Assembly: GCF_014203115.1 (NCBI RefSeq)
Contig: NZ_JACHIJ010000009.1
Coordinates: 1-64,000 of the forward strand
Length of the DNA stretch: 64,000 nucleotides
Reading direction: 5' to 3'
Source: Afipia massiliensis
Lineage (GTDB): Bacteria > Pseudomonadota > Alphaproteobacteria > Rhizobiales > Xanthobacteraceae
Below are positions 54,641-64,000 of this stretch, one piece after another. The notes beneath the pieces were generated by a model. It did no database searches. It was not told where the DNA came from and worked only from the letters and a program-made list of their open reading frames with translations. Numbering within the stretch: position 1 is the stretch's first letter; the number at the start of each line of letters is the position of its first letter. Both the position numbers and the translations under genes were made by a program.

Positions 54641-54664
54641 ATCGCGGGCGCGTCCCGCGATTTT
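54641..54664 (+). terminator. Terminator after the small secreted protein gene
   Basis: atcgcggg (54641-54648) and cccgcgat (54654-54661) form an 8-bp stem with loop cgcgt; tttt follows. It lies only 7 nt from the end of the convergent purL gene and may serve it as well. Confidence 0.75.
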
Positions 54665-54670
54665 CCTGTT

Positions 54671-56917
<2,247 letters not shown>

Positions 56918-56964
56918 CCCTCCGGGCAACCAGAGGGTCGGATAAGGCGGAATAGGCGTGATTT

Positions 56965-57128
56965 CTAGTGTGGTGGTTCGCAGGTCCGTATCATTTCCTT
57001 CGCGCGCTCATATACGGACCTGCGAACCAAAACCACACTAGAATCTATGATTTCCAGTGTCCTTTCGAAGCCGACGTTCGCACGGAAGCCGCTGCAAAAT
57101 GGAGCGAACGTCGGCTTCGGGACACTGG
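56965..57128. repeat. Double-hairpin element, copy 2
   Basis: Same plan as 49551-49712. Hairpin 1 (56965-57041): outer ctagtgtgg/ccacactag, aaa bulge at 57030-57032, inner 18-bp stem tggttcgcaggtccgtat with its complement. Spacer of 12 nt. Hairpin 2 (57054-57128): outer ccagtgtcc/ggacactgg, ttt bulge at 57063-57065, inner 16-bp stem cgaagccgacgttcgc with its complement. Loops share short blocks with copy 1 (tttcc...gcgcg; acgg.agccg...aaaat). It lies between the divergent purL and thioesterase genes. Confidence 0.85.
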
Positions 57129-57277
57129 CCTCTTTGTGCACGGCAGCCCGGCCTGCGGCAAGCATCAGATAGGGAGAAATCCCGGCTAAAAAACCCCCGG
57201 TTGCGGGCCTGCCCCTAGAGGCTCTAAGAGAGGCCCGGCACGGCCCGCAGGGCCTCATTTTCAAGGATCACGATATC

Positions 57278-57739
57278 TTGGATGACGTTCCGCAGAAGAC
57301 ACCCCGTTTCCGTCCCGACCTCCTGATCGCGACCGAGGGCGAGTTCGCCGGATGGCGGACCTGGAGCCGCGACAGCTTCGAATCCAACAACGGTCCGTTC
57401 TGGCACCGTTTCGAGGACGACGGCAGCATCCGCTGTGCGTTCCGCGTCGAGCGGAAGCACCTGAACGGCATGCGCAACGTCCATGGTGGCTGCTACATGA
57501 CGTTCGCCGACTACTGCCTGTTCGCCTTCGCCGCCCGCGAGCTTGAAGCTCCGGCGGTCACAGTGTCATTCGGCTGCGAATTCCTCGCGGCCGCGCGCGA
57601 AGGCGACCTCGTCGTCTCAACCGGTGAAGTGACCCGTGCTGCCGGATCGCTCATCTTCCTGCGCGGCATCATGCACACCGGCGACAAGCCGCTGTTCACG
57701 TTTTCCGGCACGATCAAGCGGATGAAGAAGAAAGCGTAA
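57278..57739 (+). CDS. PaaI-type hotdog thioesterase
   Basis: 153 residues, starting at TTG 57278 with aagga upstream, because no ATG fits. A single hotdog domain: NGMRNVHGGCYMTFADYCLF contains the HGG active-site loop, and the strand AVTVSFGCEFLAAAREGDLVV follows. Such enzymes cleave acyl-CoA thioesters; the ligand is unknown. It lies on the plus strand between purL and purQ, splitting the purine genes. The 149-bp gap before it carries GC-rich partial repeats around 57200-57265 but no clear promoter. Confidence 0.75.
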   Translation: MDDVPQKTPRFRPDLLIATEGEFAGWRTWSRDSFESNNGPFWHRFEDDGSIRCAFRVERKHLNGMRNVHGGCYMTFADYCLFAFAARELEAPAVTVSFGCEFLAAAREGDLVVSTGEVTRAAGSLIFLRGIMHTGDKPLFTFSGTIKRMKKKA

Positions 57740-57752
57740 GGCGGTCTGGCGC

Positions 57753-58454
57753 TTACGCCGCCGCCTTCAGATGCGCCACCAGACCCGCGAACAGGCCGCG
57801 GCCGTCAGTGCAGCCCATGATGTCTTCGACGTGGTTTTCCGGATGCGGCATCATGCCGAGCACGTTGCCCTTGTCGCTGACGATGCCAGCGATCGAAGCG
57901 GCAGCGCCGTTGATGTTGTGAGTGTCGCCGACTTCGCCATCGGCTGAACAGTAGCGATAAAGCACCCGGCCCTCGCCCTCGAGCCGCCGGATCGTATCCT
58001 CATCGGCGGCGTAGTTGCCTTCGCCGTGCGCCACCGGCACGCGGATCACCTGCCCGGCGTTGTAGCCACGCGTAAAAGCCGTATCGGAGCGCTCGACGCG
58101 CAGGTGCACGTCGCGGCAGATGAACTTGAGCTGCGCGTTGCGCATCAGCACGCCGGGCAACAGGCCCGACTCGCAGAGGATCTGGAAGCCGTTGCAAACG
58201 CCAAGCACGAGGCCGCCATTGGCGGCATGGGCGCGGACGGCGTCCATGATCGGCGCACGCGCAGCAATCGCGCCGCAGCGCAGGTAATCGCCGTACGAGA
58301 AGCCACCCGGCACGACGACGAGGTCGGTGCCCTTCGGCAAGGCGGTGTCGGCGTGCCAGACCATCGTGGAATCGTTGCCGGACGCGAGCTTGAGGGCGCG
58401 CGCCATGTCGCGCTCGCGGTTGATGCCGGGGAAGACGAGAACGGCTGATTTCAT
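57753..58454 (-). CDS. purQ: Phosphoribosylformylglycinamidine synthase, glutaminase subunit
   Basis: 233 residues, class I glutamine amidotransferase. The nucleophile Cys is in [16 protein letters not shown] and the catalytic His/Glu in [32 protein letters not shown] is the standard PurQ start, placing it at 58454. It supplies ammonia to PurL with the help of PurS. The gene converges with the thioesterase gene and is divergent from corA. Confidence 0.94.
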   Translation of the reverse strand: MKSAVLVFPGINRERDMARALKLASGNDSTMVWHADTALPKGTDLVVVPGGFSYGDYLRCGAIAARAPIMDAVRAHAANGGLVLGVCNGFQILCESGLLPGVLMRNAQLKFICRDVHLRVERSDTAFTRGYNAGQVIRVPVAHGEGNYAADEDTIRRLEGEGRVLYRYCSADGEVGDTHNINGAAASIAGIVSDKGNVLGMMPHPENHVEDIMGCTDGRGLFAGLVAHLKAAA

Positions 58455-58597
58455 GGTGATTCCGGACAATGGACAGGTTCGGCGATTCACCGCCGCTGAG
58501 GGCCAGACATACCCATTTGACGGTGGTTTTTCCAGTGCTAGCCTTGCTGAAAAGCCCTGCATCGCGCGCAGGACACAGCAATTCAGGGACGGAAACC

Positions 58598-59614
58598 ATG
58601 AATGTCGCTTCGTCGGCGGTCTCCGCCACCGCGCCCGTCACCTCCGAAGGTGTCGTCGCCGCCAGCGTCTATGCCGATGGCCGGCGCATTACCAACATCG
58701 CCATCGAGGAGGCGTCAAGCTGGTGCAACAAGCCGGGTCATGTGGTCTGGATCGGGCTGCACGAACCGGACATGGCGCTGCTGAGCAGCGTGCAGCGGCA
58801 ATTCCATCTGCACGACCTCGCGATCGAGGACGCCAACAACGCCCATCAACGGCCGAAGATCGAGCAATATGGCGACGCCCTGTTCATCGTGGCGCGAACT
58901 GCCCAGCTCATCGACGGGCGGATCGCGTTTGGTGAAACTCACCTGTTTGTCGGCGAAGGCTACATCGTCTCGGTCCGTCACGGCGCCTCGACATCCTATG
59001 CGCCGGTCCGTGAGCGCTGCGAAAGCTGCCCGCGCGCGCTGGCCCGCGGCGAGGACTACATCCTCTACGCCATCCTCGATTTCATCGTCGATAACTACTC
59101 GCCGGTGTTGGAGACGATTTATGAGGAGGTTGAGGCGATCGAGGAATACGTGCTGGCCAATACCATCACGCAGCAGCAGATCCAGCGCCTCTACCTGCTG
59201 CGCCGCGACCTGTTGCGGCTCCGCAACGCCATCGGGCCGCTTGTCGAAGTCTGCCGACGTCTCGAACACGATAATCTGACGATGATTCGCACAACCATGC
59301 AGCCGCTGTTTCGCGACGTCACCGATCACGTCAGGACCATTCAGGAGCGGATCGATTCGATGCGGGAGGTGCTGGCGTTCGCGTTCGAGGCGAGCCTGCT
59401 CGTCGGACAGGCGCAGGAAACCGCAGTATCCAAGAAACTGGCGTCATGGCTTGCGATCATCGCCGTTCCCACCGCATTCGCGGGCATCTATGGCATGAAC
59501 TTCGAACACATGCCGGAGCTCAAATGGAAGTACGGCTATTATGTCGCGCTTGGCGCGATTGCCGCGGTCTGTCTGTCGCTTTTCTACCGATTCCGGCGTG
59601 CAGGATGGTTGTAA
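58598..59614 (+). CDS. corA: CorA-type magnesium/divalent cation channel
   Basis: 338 residues. A long N-terminal cytoplasmic domain with helical stalk (about 1-270) is followed by two C-terminal membrane helices. The loop after helix 1 contains the YGMN motif ([17 protein letters not shown]), the CorA selectivity signature, and the tail is basic (RFRRAGWL). Forms a pentameric Mg2+ channel in the inner membrane. It lies between purQ and purS on the opposite strand. ATG 58598 has an agggacgga site. Confidence 0.9.
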   Translation: MNVASSAVSATAPVTSEGVVAASVYADGRRITNIAIEEASSWCNKPGHVVWIGLHEPDMALLSSVQRQFHLHDLAIEDANNAHQRPKIEQYGDALFIVARTAQLIDGRIAFGETHLFVGEGYIVSVRHGASTSYAPVRERCESCPRALARGEDYILYAILDFIVDNYSPVLETIYEEVEAIEEYVLANTITQQQIQRLYLLRRDLLRLRNAIGPLVEVCRRLEHDNLTMIRTTMQPLFRDVTDHVRTIQERIDSMREVLAFAFEASLLVGQAQETAVSKKLASWLAIIAVPTAFAGIYGMNFEHMPELKWKYGYYVALGAIAAVCLSLFYRFRRAGWL

Positions 59615-59642
59615 GCACGCCGAACCGTTGCCGGAAGCGGGG

Positions 59643-59885
59643 TTAGCCTAGAACCTCAACCCGATAATTCTCGATCACCGTGTTGGCGAGCAGCTTGTCG
59701 GCGGCTTCCTTGAGCGCGGTTTCGGCCTTCGCCTTGTCCGCGCCGGCGACTTCGATGTCGAACACCTTGCCCTGCCGCACGCTGGCAATGCCATCGACGC
59801 CGAGCGATTTCAGCGCCCCTTCGATGGCCTTGCCCTGCGGATCGAGAATGCCGTTCTTCAATGTGACGGTGATGCGCGCCTTCAT
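59643..59885 (-). CDS. purS: Phosphoribosylformylglycinamidine synthase subunit PurS
   Basis: 80 residues. MKARITVTLKNGILDPQGKAIEGALKSLG and the C-terminal LLANTVIENYRVEVL are the PurS pattern. PurS is the small bridging subunit of the PurLQS complex. It follows purC by 5 nt, so both are translated from one message; the downstream purQ is separated from it by corA on the other strand. Confidence 0.94.
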   Translation of the reverse strand: MKARITVTLKNGILDPQGKAIEGALKSLGVDGIASVRQGKVFDIEVAGADKAKAETALKEAADKLLANTVIENYRVEVLG

Positions 59886-59890
59886 CGAAT

Positions 59891-60658
59891 TCAGCTCTTC
59901 ACCAGCACCGGGCCGGAGCCCGCGGGGCGGTCGTTCTCGATCAGGATGCCTAGACGCTTGGCAACTTCGGTGTAGGCCTCAAGCAGCCCACCGAGATCGC
60001 GGCGGAAGCGGTCCTTGTCCATCTTCTCGTTCGACTTGATGTCCCACAGCCGGCACGAGTCCGGCGAGATTTCATCGGCAACGATGATGCGCATCATGTC
60101 GTTCTCGAACAGCCGTCCGCATTCCATCTTGAAGTCCACAAGACGGATGCCGACGCCAAGAAACAGTCCGGTCAGGAAGTCGTTGACGCGAATGGCAAGA
60201 GCCATCATGTCGTCGATTTCCTGCGGCGTGGCCCAGCCGAACGCGGTGATGTGCTCTTCGGAGACCATCGGATCGCCGAGCTGATCGTTCTTGTAATAGA
60301 ACTCGATGATCGAGCGCGGCAGCTGCGTGCCTTCCTCGATGCCGAGGCGCTGCGACAGCGATCCAGCGGCAACGTTACGCACCACGACTTCCAGCGGCAC
60401 GATCTCGACCTCGCGGATCAACTGCTCGCGCATGTTGAGCCGTTTGATGAAATGGGTCGGCACGCCGATGTCGTTCAGATGCTGGAAAACGTACTCCGAG
60501 ATCCGGTTGTTGAGGACACCCTTGCCCTCGATGATCTGGTGTTTCTTGGCATTGAACGCGGTGGCGTCATCCTTGAAATGCTGGATCAGGGTTCCGGGCT
60601 CAGGCCCTTCGTAAAGGGTCTTGCCCTTGCCTTCGTAAATGCGACGCCGACGGCTCAT
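59891..60658 (-). CDS. purC: SAICAR synthetase
   Basis: 255 residues from ATG 60658 ([18 protein letters not shown]). Conserved motifs are KDDATAFN, the signature [14 protein letters not shown], and [12 protein letters not shown]. It joins CAIR and aspartate in purine synthesis. An upstream in-frame ATG at 60688 adds 10 residues and is sometimes annotated. First gene of the purine series in this strand. Confidence 0.94.
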   Translation of the reverse strand: MSRRRRIYEGKGKTLYEGPEPGTLIQHFKDDATAFNAKKHQIIEGKGVLNNRISEYVFQHLNDIGVPTHFIKRLNMREQLIREVEIVPLEVVVRNVAAGSLSQRLGIEEGTQLPRSIIEFYYKNDQLGDPMVSEEHITAFGWATPQEIDDMMALAIRVNDFLTGLFLGVGIRLVDFKMECGRLFENDMMRIIVADEISPDSCRLWDIKSNEKMDKDRFRRDLGGLLEAYTEVAKRLGILIENDRPAGSGPVLVKS

Positions 60659-60854
60659 AGGGATGTACCGTGTTTTGTTGAAGTCCATGAATGGGGTGCT
60701 CCGGGTGATTTTACGCGACCCACGGCGGAGCTGCCGTGAAGTCCGGAATCGTGAAACAAACCGCGAACCAGACTCATCGGCAACCTAACCGATTGATGTG
60801 ACGGATACAACGCAACGAAAGGCGTTTTACCCGCTTCCTGCGACTTCTGGGACA

Positions 60855-60884
60855 TTGCTTTGAGGGGAGCCGACCCCCTATATG
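60855..60884 (+). promoter_or_regulatory. Candidate sigma-70-type promoter of the ATPase inhibitor gene
   Basis: ttgctt (60855-60860) and tatatg (60879-60884) are separated by 18 nt, ending 55 nt before the ATG at 60940. It lies in the 281-bp divergent space between purC and this gene; the rest of that space shows no structure I can name. Confidence 0.4.
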
Positions 60885-60939
60885 CTGGGTTCCGCCGCCG
60901 GTTCAGGCAAATCCCAGATTCAGCTTACGGAACAGATAT

Positions 60940-61254
60940 ATGTCGTCTTTTGACAAGCGCCAGGAAGGCTTCGAGAAGAAGTTCGCCCTCGACGAGGAAC
61001 AGAAGTTCAAGGCGGAAGCCCGCCGGAACAAGCTGCTGGGCCTGTGGGCCGCCGAAAAGCTGGGCAAAACCGGCGATGAAGCCGCTGCCTATGCCAAGGA
61101 AGTGGTTTCGGCAGATTTCGAGGAAGCCGGCGATGCCGACGTCCTGCGCAAGGTCGCAACGGACCTCGCAGGCAAGGCCACCGAGCAGGAAATCCGCGCC
61201 AAGATGGACGAACTGGTGGCGGTCGCCGTCGCCCAGATCAAGGCCGGGCAGTAA
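60940..61254 (+). CDS. F1Fo-ATPase inhibitor subunit zeta (DUF1476)
   Basis: 104 residues, mostly helical. MSSFDKRQEGFEKKFALDEEQKF is the inhibitory N-terminal segment and KLLGLWAAEKLG ... AAAYAKEVV the four-helix core of DUF1476. In Paracoccus denitrificans this protein is the zeta subunit that blocks ATP hydrolysis by the F1Fo enzyme; in other alphaproteobacteria inhibition is weaker. It stands alone with its own promoter and terminator. Confidence 0.88.
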   Translation: MSSFDKRQEGFEKKFALDEEQKFKAEARRNKLLGLWAAEKLGKTGDEAAAYAKEVVSADFEEAGDADVLRKVATDLAGKATEQEIRAKMDELVAVAVAQIKAGQ

Positions 61255-61277
61255 CTCTGCCGCGTTGAAACGAAAAC

Positions 61278-61307
61278 GCCGCGCGATCGGATCGCGCGGC
61301 TTTTTTT
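61278..61307 (+). terminator. Terminator of the ATPase inhibitor gene
   Basis: gccgcgcgat (61278-61287), loop cgg, atcgcgcggc (61291-61300), then ttttttt. A strong Rho-independent terminator, preceded by aaaac so partly bidirectional for the convergent HbpS-like gene. Confidence 0.92.
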
Positions 61308-61321
61308 CAGACCGGACGCAG

Positions 61322-61813
61322 TTACTTCAAAGTGTCCTGAACCTTCGCAATGCCAGCGAGGACGCAGACTTCGTCCTTTTCACCGCCCGGTGCACCCGAT
61401 GCACCCACCGCGCCAATCACTTCGTTGCCGACCTTGATCGGGACAGCGCCACCCGCTGCAACCACACCCGGGATCTGCCTCAGGGAGGCGGTTTCAGGCT
61501 TGTCCGTCTGCTTCATGAATTCGAGGGACGTTATCCCGCGCGTGCGCGAGGTGTAGGCCTTCAGGCGGCTGAACTCCATGGTGTGCGGATTGGTGCCGTC
61601 ACCGCGAACCTGCGCCGCGACGTTACCGGCCTTGTCCACCACGGTGACGGACACCTTGAAGCCGTCTTTGGTGCACTGCTCGATGGTGCCCTGGATAATG
61701 GCCATCGCCATCGCCATCGAGATGTTCTTTTCAACCTGCGGCGCCTGCGCATAAGCCGGACCGGCAAGAACGACCGCAGCCGTCGTTAGTGCTGCGAGAC
61801 CAAGTGAACGCAT
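61322..61813 (-). CDS. Secreted GlcG/HbpS-family heme-binding-like protein
   Basis: 163 residues with a signal peptide ending AGPAYAQA. The mature protein is one GlcG/HbpS domain (DUF336): KVSVTVVDKAGNVAAQVRGDG, the TSRTRGITSLEF helix and GGAVPIKVGNEVIGAVGASGAPGGEKD. Secreted HbpS relatives bind heme or sense redox stress in Streptomyces; in proteobacteria the role is unclear. The 115-bp space before it shows nothing notable. Confidence 0.82.
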   Translation of the reverse strand: MRSLGLAALTTAAVVLAGPAYAQAPQVEKNISMAMAMAIIQGTIEQCTKDGFKVSVTVVDKAGNVAAQVRGDGTNPHTMEFSRLKAYTSRTRGITSLEFMKQTDKPETASLRQIPGVVAAGGAVPIKVGNEVIGAVGASGAPGGEKDEVCVLAGIAKVQDTLK

Positions 61814-61928
61814 ATGGAAGCCTCCCTATTTTATTTGGTTAGTTGGCAATCATCCTGAGCAACAACATTTTCTAGCGCGCTTTAATCCCGCGGCAGAACA
61901 ACAATCGATGCTGCGGGAGCGAAGCGGG

Positions 61929-63116
61929 TTAGGCGACAGCGAGCCGGTCGAGCTGCGCGGCAAGGTCGCCTTCCACATCCGCCGCCTTGATCAGGCAAAC
62001 GCGATATCCCCGCGCTGCGAGCCATTCACCACGCGCCGCGCGGTCCCGCACGATCACGTCGTTCTCGTTGGCGTTGACCAGCTCGACGGCGATGCGTTTC
62101 GTGAACGACACGAAATCCGGGATATGACGCCCCACCGGCGTCTGCCGCTTGAAATGAGATGCGAAGCGGCGGTCCGTGGTCAGAGCCTGCCACAGGATGC
62201 GTTCTGCATCGGTGGGATTCCGCCGCAGCAGGCGCGCAAGCCCCCGCACCGTGCCGCTATCAGACGGCGCCCGTCCGTCGGAGTGCTCGGCCAGCAGCGC
62301 GCGCAGCCGCGTCGCTTCGTTGCCGTCGAGAACCCCGCCTTTTGCAGGGCCCTTGCGGCCCTCTGCGATGGCCATCACCACGCCGTGCAGGGTGTGCATG
62401 TCCTGCTTGGTGGGCTCCATCCGCGTGAAGATGTTGCGCATGTTCACCAGCATCGTGTCGCGCTTTTCCGGCGGACGCAGGAATTCGACCTTGTCGAGTT
62501 CATTCACGAGATTGTCGAAAAACGCCTGCATCTGGTGGTTCGAGGCCCGCTCCGAACGTTCCGGCATGTCGAACGGCAGCGTGTTGGCGGTGACGAGCTT
62601 GAACCATTCGTAGCCCATCAGCAGAACCGCCTGAGCGAGGTTCAGCGAAGCAAAACCTGGATTGACCGGAAACGTGACAATGCGGTTGGCGAGCGCGACC
62701 TCGTCGTTCTGCAAGCCGTAGCGCTCGCGCCCGAACATGATCGCTGCCGTGCCGCTCACAGCGGCTTCTCCGACGATCTGGCGGGCGGCCTCCCCGGGAC
62801 CGACCACCGGCTTGGCCTGATCGTGCGCCCGCGCGGTGGTCGCGAACAGCAGTGAGCAGTCGGCCACCGCCGCCTCGACGGTGTCGAACAATTCGACTTC
62901 ATCGAGAATGTGATCGGCACCGGCCGCGGCGCGCTGGGCGGCCATATTGGGCCAGCCATCGCGCGGATTGACGATGCGCAACCGCGTAAGCCCGAAATTG
63001 CCCATGGCGCGCGCGCACATGCCGATGTTCTCACCAAGCTGCGGCTCGACCAGGACCACCACAGGTCCGGCCAACTCCTTGCGCGTCTTGGTTTTGTCGG
63101 TGCCTGAACCGGACAT
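61929..63116 (-). CDS. trmJ: TrmJ-like RNA methyltransferase fused to a DUF559 (Vsr-like) domain
   Basis: 395 residues. Residues 1-245 are a SPOUT methyltransferase: VVLVEPQLGENIGMCARAMGN, IMFGRERYGLQNDEVALAN and FPVNPGFASLNLAQAVLL give the SAM-binding knot, as in TrmJ, which methylates position 32 of tRNA. A linker follows, and residues 285-395 form a DUF559 domain (LLRRNPTDAERILWQAL, RQTPVGRHIPDFVSF, EWLAARGYRVCLI). In DUF559 the strand after the DFV motif normally reads VEVDGGQH; here it is VELVNANEND, so the nuclease site seems degenerate. The start at 63116 gives MSGSGTDK; longer starts look non-native. Confidence 0.83.
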   Translation of the reverse strand: MSGSGTDKTKTRKELAGPVVVLVEPQLGENIGMCARAMGNFGLTRLRIVNPRDGWPNMAAQRAAAGADHILDEVELFDTVEAAVADCSLLFATTARAHDQAKPVVGPGEAARQIVGEAAVSGTAAIMFGRERYGLQNDEVALANRIVTFPVNPGFASLNLAQAVLLMGYEWFKLVTANTLPFDMPERSERASNHQMQAFFDNLVNELDKVEFLRPPEKRDTMLVNMRNIFTRMEPTKQDMHTLHGVVMAIAEGRKGPAKGGVLDGNEATRLRALLAEHSDGRAPSDSGTVRGLARLLRRNPTDAERILWQALTTDRRFASHFKRQTPVGRHIPDFVSFTKRIAVELVNANENDVIVRDRAARGEWLAARGYRVCLIKAADVEGDLAAQLDRLAVA

Positions 63117-63297
63117 CGGGCTCACTTTTTGATTCAAGTTCTTAAGATTTTGATTCAGCTTCTGAGCTGCGCCGGAGCCCTTCTCGCTTCGCCCTTCGTT
63201 CGCCCGTCTGGCGGAAATTCTCAAGCAAATAATAGACCTAGATTGCTCTTTTGAATCTCTTGCGGAGGCTGAAAAGGATCGCCCGGCCGCCGGCGGT

Positions 63298-64000
63298 TCA
63301 GCCGCCGCAGTCGGCCGCCCGTTTAAGCAAGAATTCCTTCTCGCGCGCGTTGCGGCTCAGCTCCGCGGCTCGCTCGAATTCGAACCTGGCGTCGGTGAAC
63401 CGGCCCGCCCGAAACAAGAAATCGCCCTTCGCGGCCGGCATCGGCGCGTAATTTCGCAGTGCCGCGGCCTCCGCGATCTCGTCGATCAGTTTCAGACCAG
63501 CCTCCGGGCCAAAGGCCATGCTGTGAGCCACGGCCCGGTTGAGATCGACCACCGGTGACGGCATCACGTCCCGCAGGTTGTCGTACAGGCCCGCGATCTT
63601 TTCCCAGTTCGTCTCGTCCGCGTTGCGTGCGCGCATGGCAGGCAGCGAGTGCGGCCTGCAACGCATAGGGCCCATGACTGCCGCCGAGTGTCTCTGCGCG
63701 TTCGAGCGCAGCCAGCCCGCGGCGGATCAGGAGCTGATCCCAGCGGCTGCGGTTTTGTTCGGTGATGGGAATCGAAGAGCCGTCCGCTGCCGTGCGGGCT
63801 GCCAGTCGCGAGGCCTGAATTTCCATCAGCGCAAGAAGGCCGAAGACCTCGGGCTCGTTCGGAGCGAGACCGGCGATGATACGGCCAAGGCGCTGCGCCT
63901 CGGCACACAGAGCCGGGCGGATCAGGTCTTCGCCGGCGGTGGCCGAATAGCCTTCGTTGAAGATCAGGTAGACGACCTCAAGCACGGAGGCGAGACGCAT
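63298..64000 (-). pseudogene. ECF sigma factor (DUF6596/ECF42-like), frameshifted and cut by window edge
   Basis: The right part (64000 down to about 63630) reads RLASVLEVVYLIFNEGY and continues to PYALQAALAACHAR, the middle of an ECF42-type sigma factor with its C-terminal TPR-like region. The conserved sequence then continues in another frame as RNADETNWEKIAGLYDNL ... VVDLNRAVAHSMAFGPEAGL and ends at 63298. Restoring one GC pair at the GC-rich run near 63627-63634 would join the halves as CHARARNADETNW. The sigma-2/sigma-4 part lies beyond the edge. Either a recent inactivation or a sequencing error. Confidence 0.75.

Noticed and set aside
60689-60939. Purine-sensing riboswitch before purC
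   Set aside because: No three-helix purine riboswitch core or PRPP/ppGpp leader pattern could be found on the minus strand upstream of purC.

Overview
The window looks like chromosomal DNA of an alphaproteobacterium of the Bradyrhizobiaceae/Nitrobacteraceae (Bradyrhizobium, Rhodopseudomonas, Afipia, Oligotropha and relatives). The grounds are high G+C, family-typical proteins (DUF1476 zeta-type ATPase inhibitor, BcsS, DUF6867-like protein next to liv genes, cox-type molybdenum hydroxylase genes) and intergenic repeats that I recognise from memory as widespread in this group. I cannot name the species. There are no rRNA or tRNA genes, no CRISPR array and no prophage. The only insertion sequence is the one cut by the left edge.

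Layout. 1-1153: the end of an IS3-type element that has interrupted an AAA-ATPase gene, then about 0.9 kb of non-coding repeat DNA. 1154-11516: envelope and general functions (acyltransferase, DUF2778/Tlde1 protein, a translationally coupled GT39 plus GT2-GtrA pair, DUF72 and DUF488 proteins, BcsS, MFS transporter, class III cyclase). 11550-15149: a TetR-controlled exporter (tetR-hlyD-ABC ATPase-ABC permease, all start/stop overlaps) with a perfect operator palindrome. 15729-22516: a coxG / coxS-coxM-coxD-coxE-xdhC-xdhC-mocA cluster for assembling a molybdenum hydroxylase, with no large subunit gene (coxL). 22719-25284: pcaB-pcaD-pcaC of the protocatechuate branch. 26460-31883: a complete branched-chain amino-acid-type ABC uptake operon. 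31951-41084: ccdA, P1 peptidase, EF-hand protein, rpe, purB, MOSC protein, murI, cupin and rpsD. 39780-44948 also carries three paralogous serine hydrolases with a threonine aldolase among them. 45075-50117: grxD, egtB-egtD (ergothioneine), ltrA, bolA and a DUF427 gene. 50199-54186: LysR, gamma-glutamyltransferase and a periplasmic binding protein. 54671-60658: purL, purQ, purS and purC on the minus strand, interleaved with plus-strand thioesterase and corA genes. 60940-64000: ATPase inhibitor zeta, a HbpS-like protein, a TrmJ-DUF559 fusion, and a frameshifted ECF sigma factor running off the right edge.

Observations most worth following up: (i) a double-hairpin element present twice (49551-49712 and 56965-57128), both times between divergent genes, with seven paired differences in the stems and no unpaired one; (ii) a predicted three-way-junction leader at 44956-45010 whose closing stem contains the ribosome binding site of a serine hydrolase gene and is followed by a T-run; (iii) the cox maturation cluster without coxL; (iv) a TrmJ-DUF559 fusion with a degenerate nuclease motif; (v) several gene-decay events (IS insertion into an AAA ATPase, a probable 2-nt loss in an ECF sigma gene, a pair of compensating frameshifts in a Pro-Gly-Gln-rich small protein).

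All functional names rest on reading the translated proteins and recalling families. No database search was possible.
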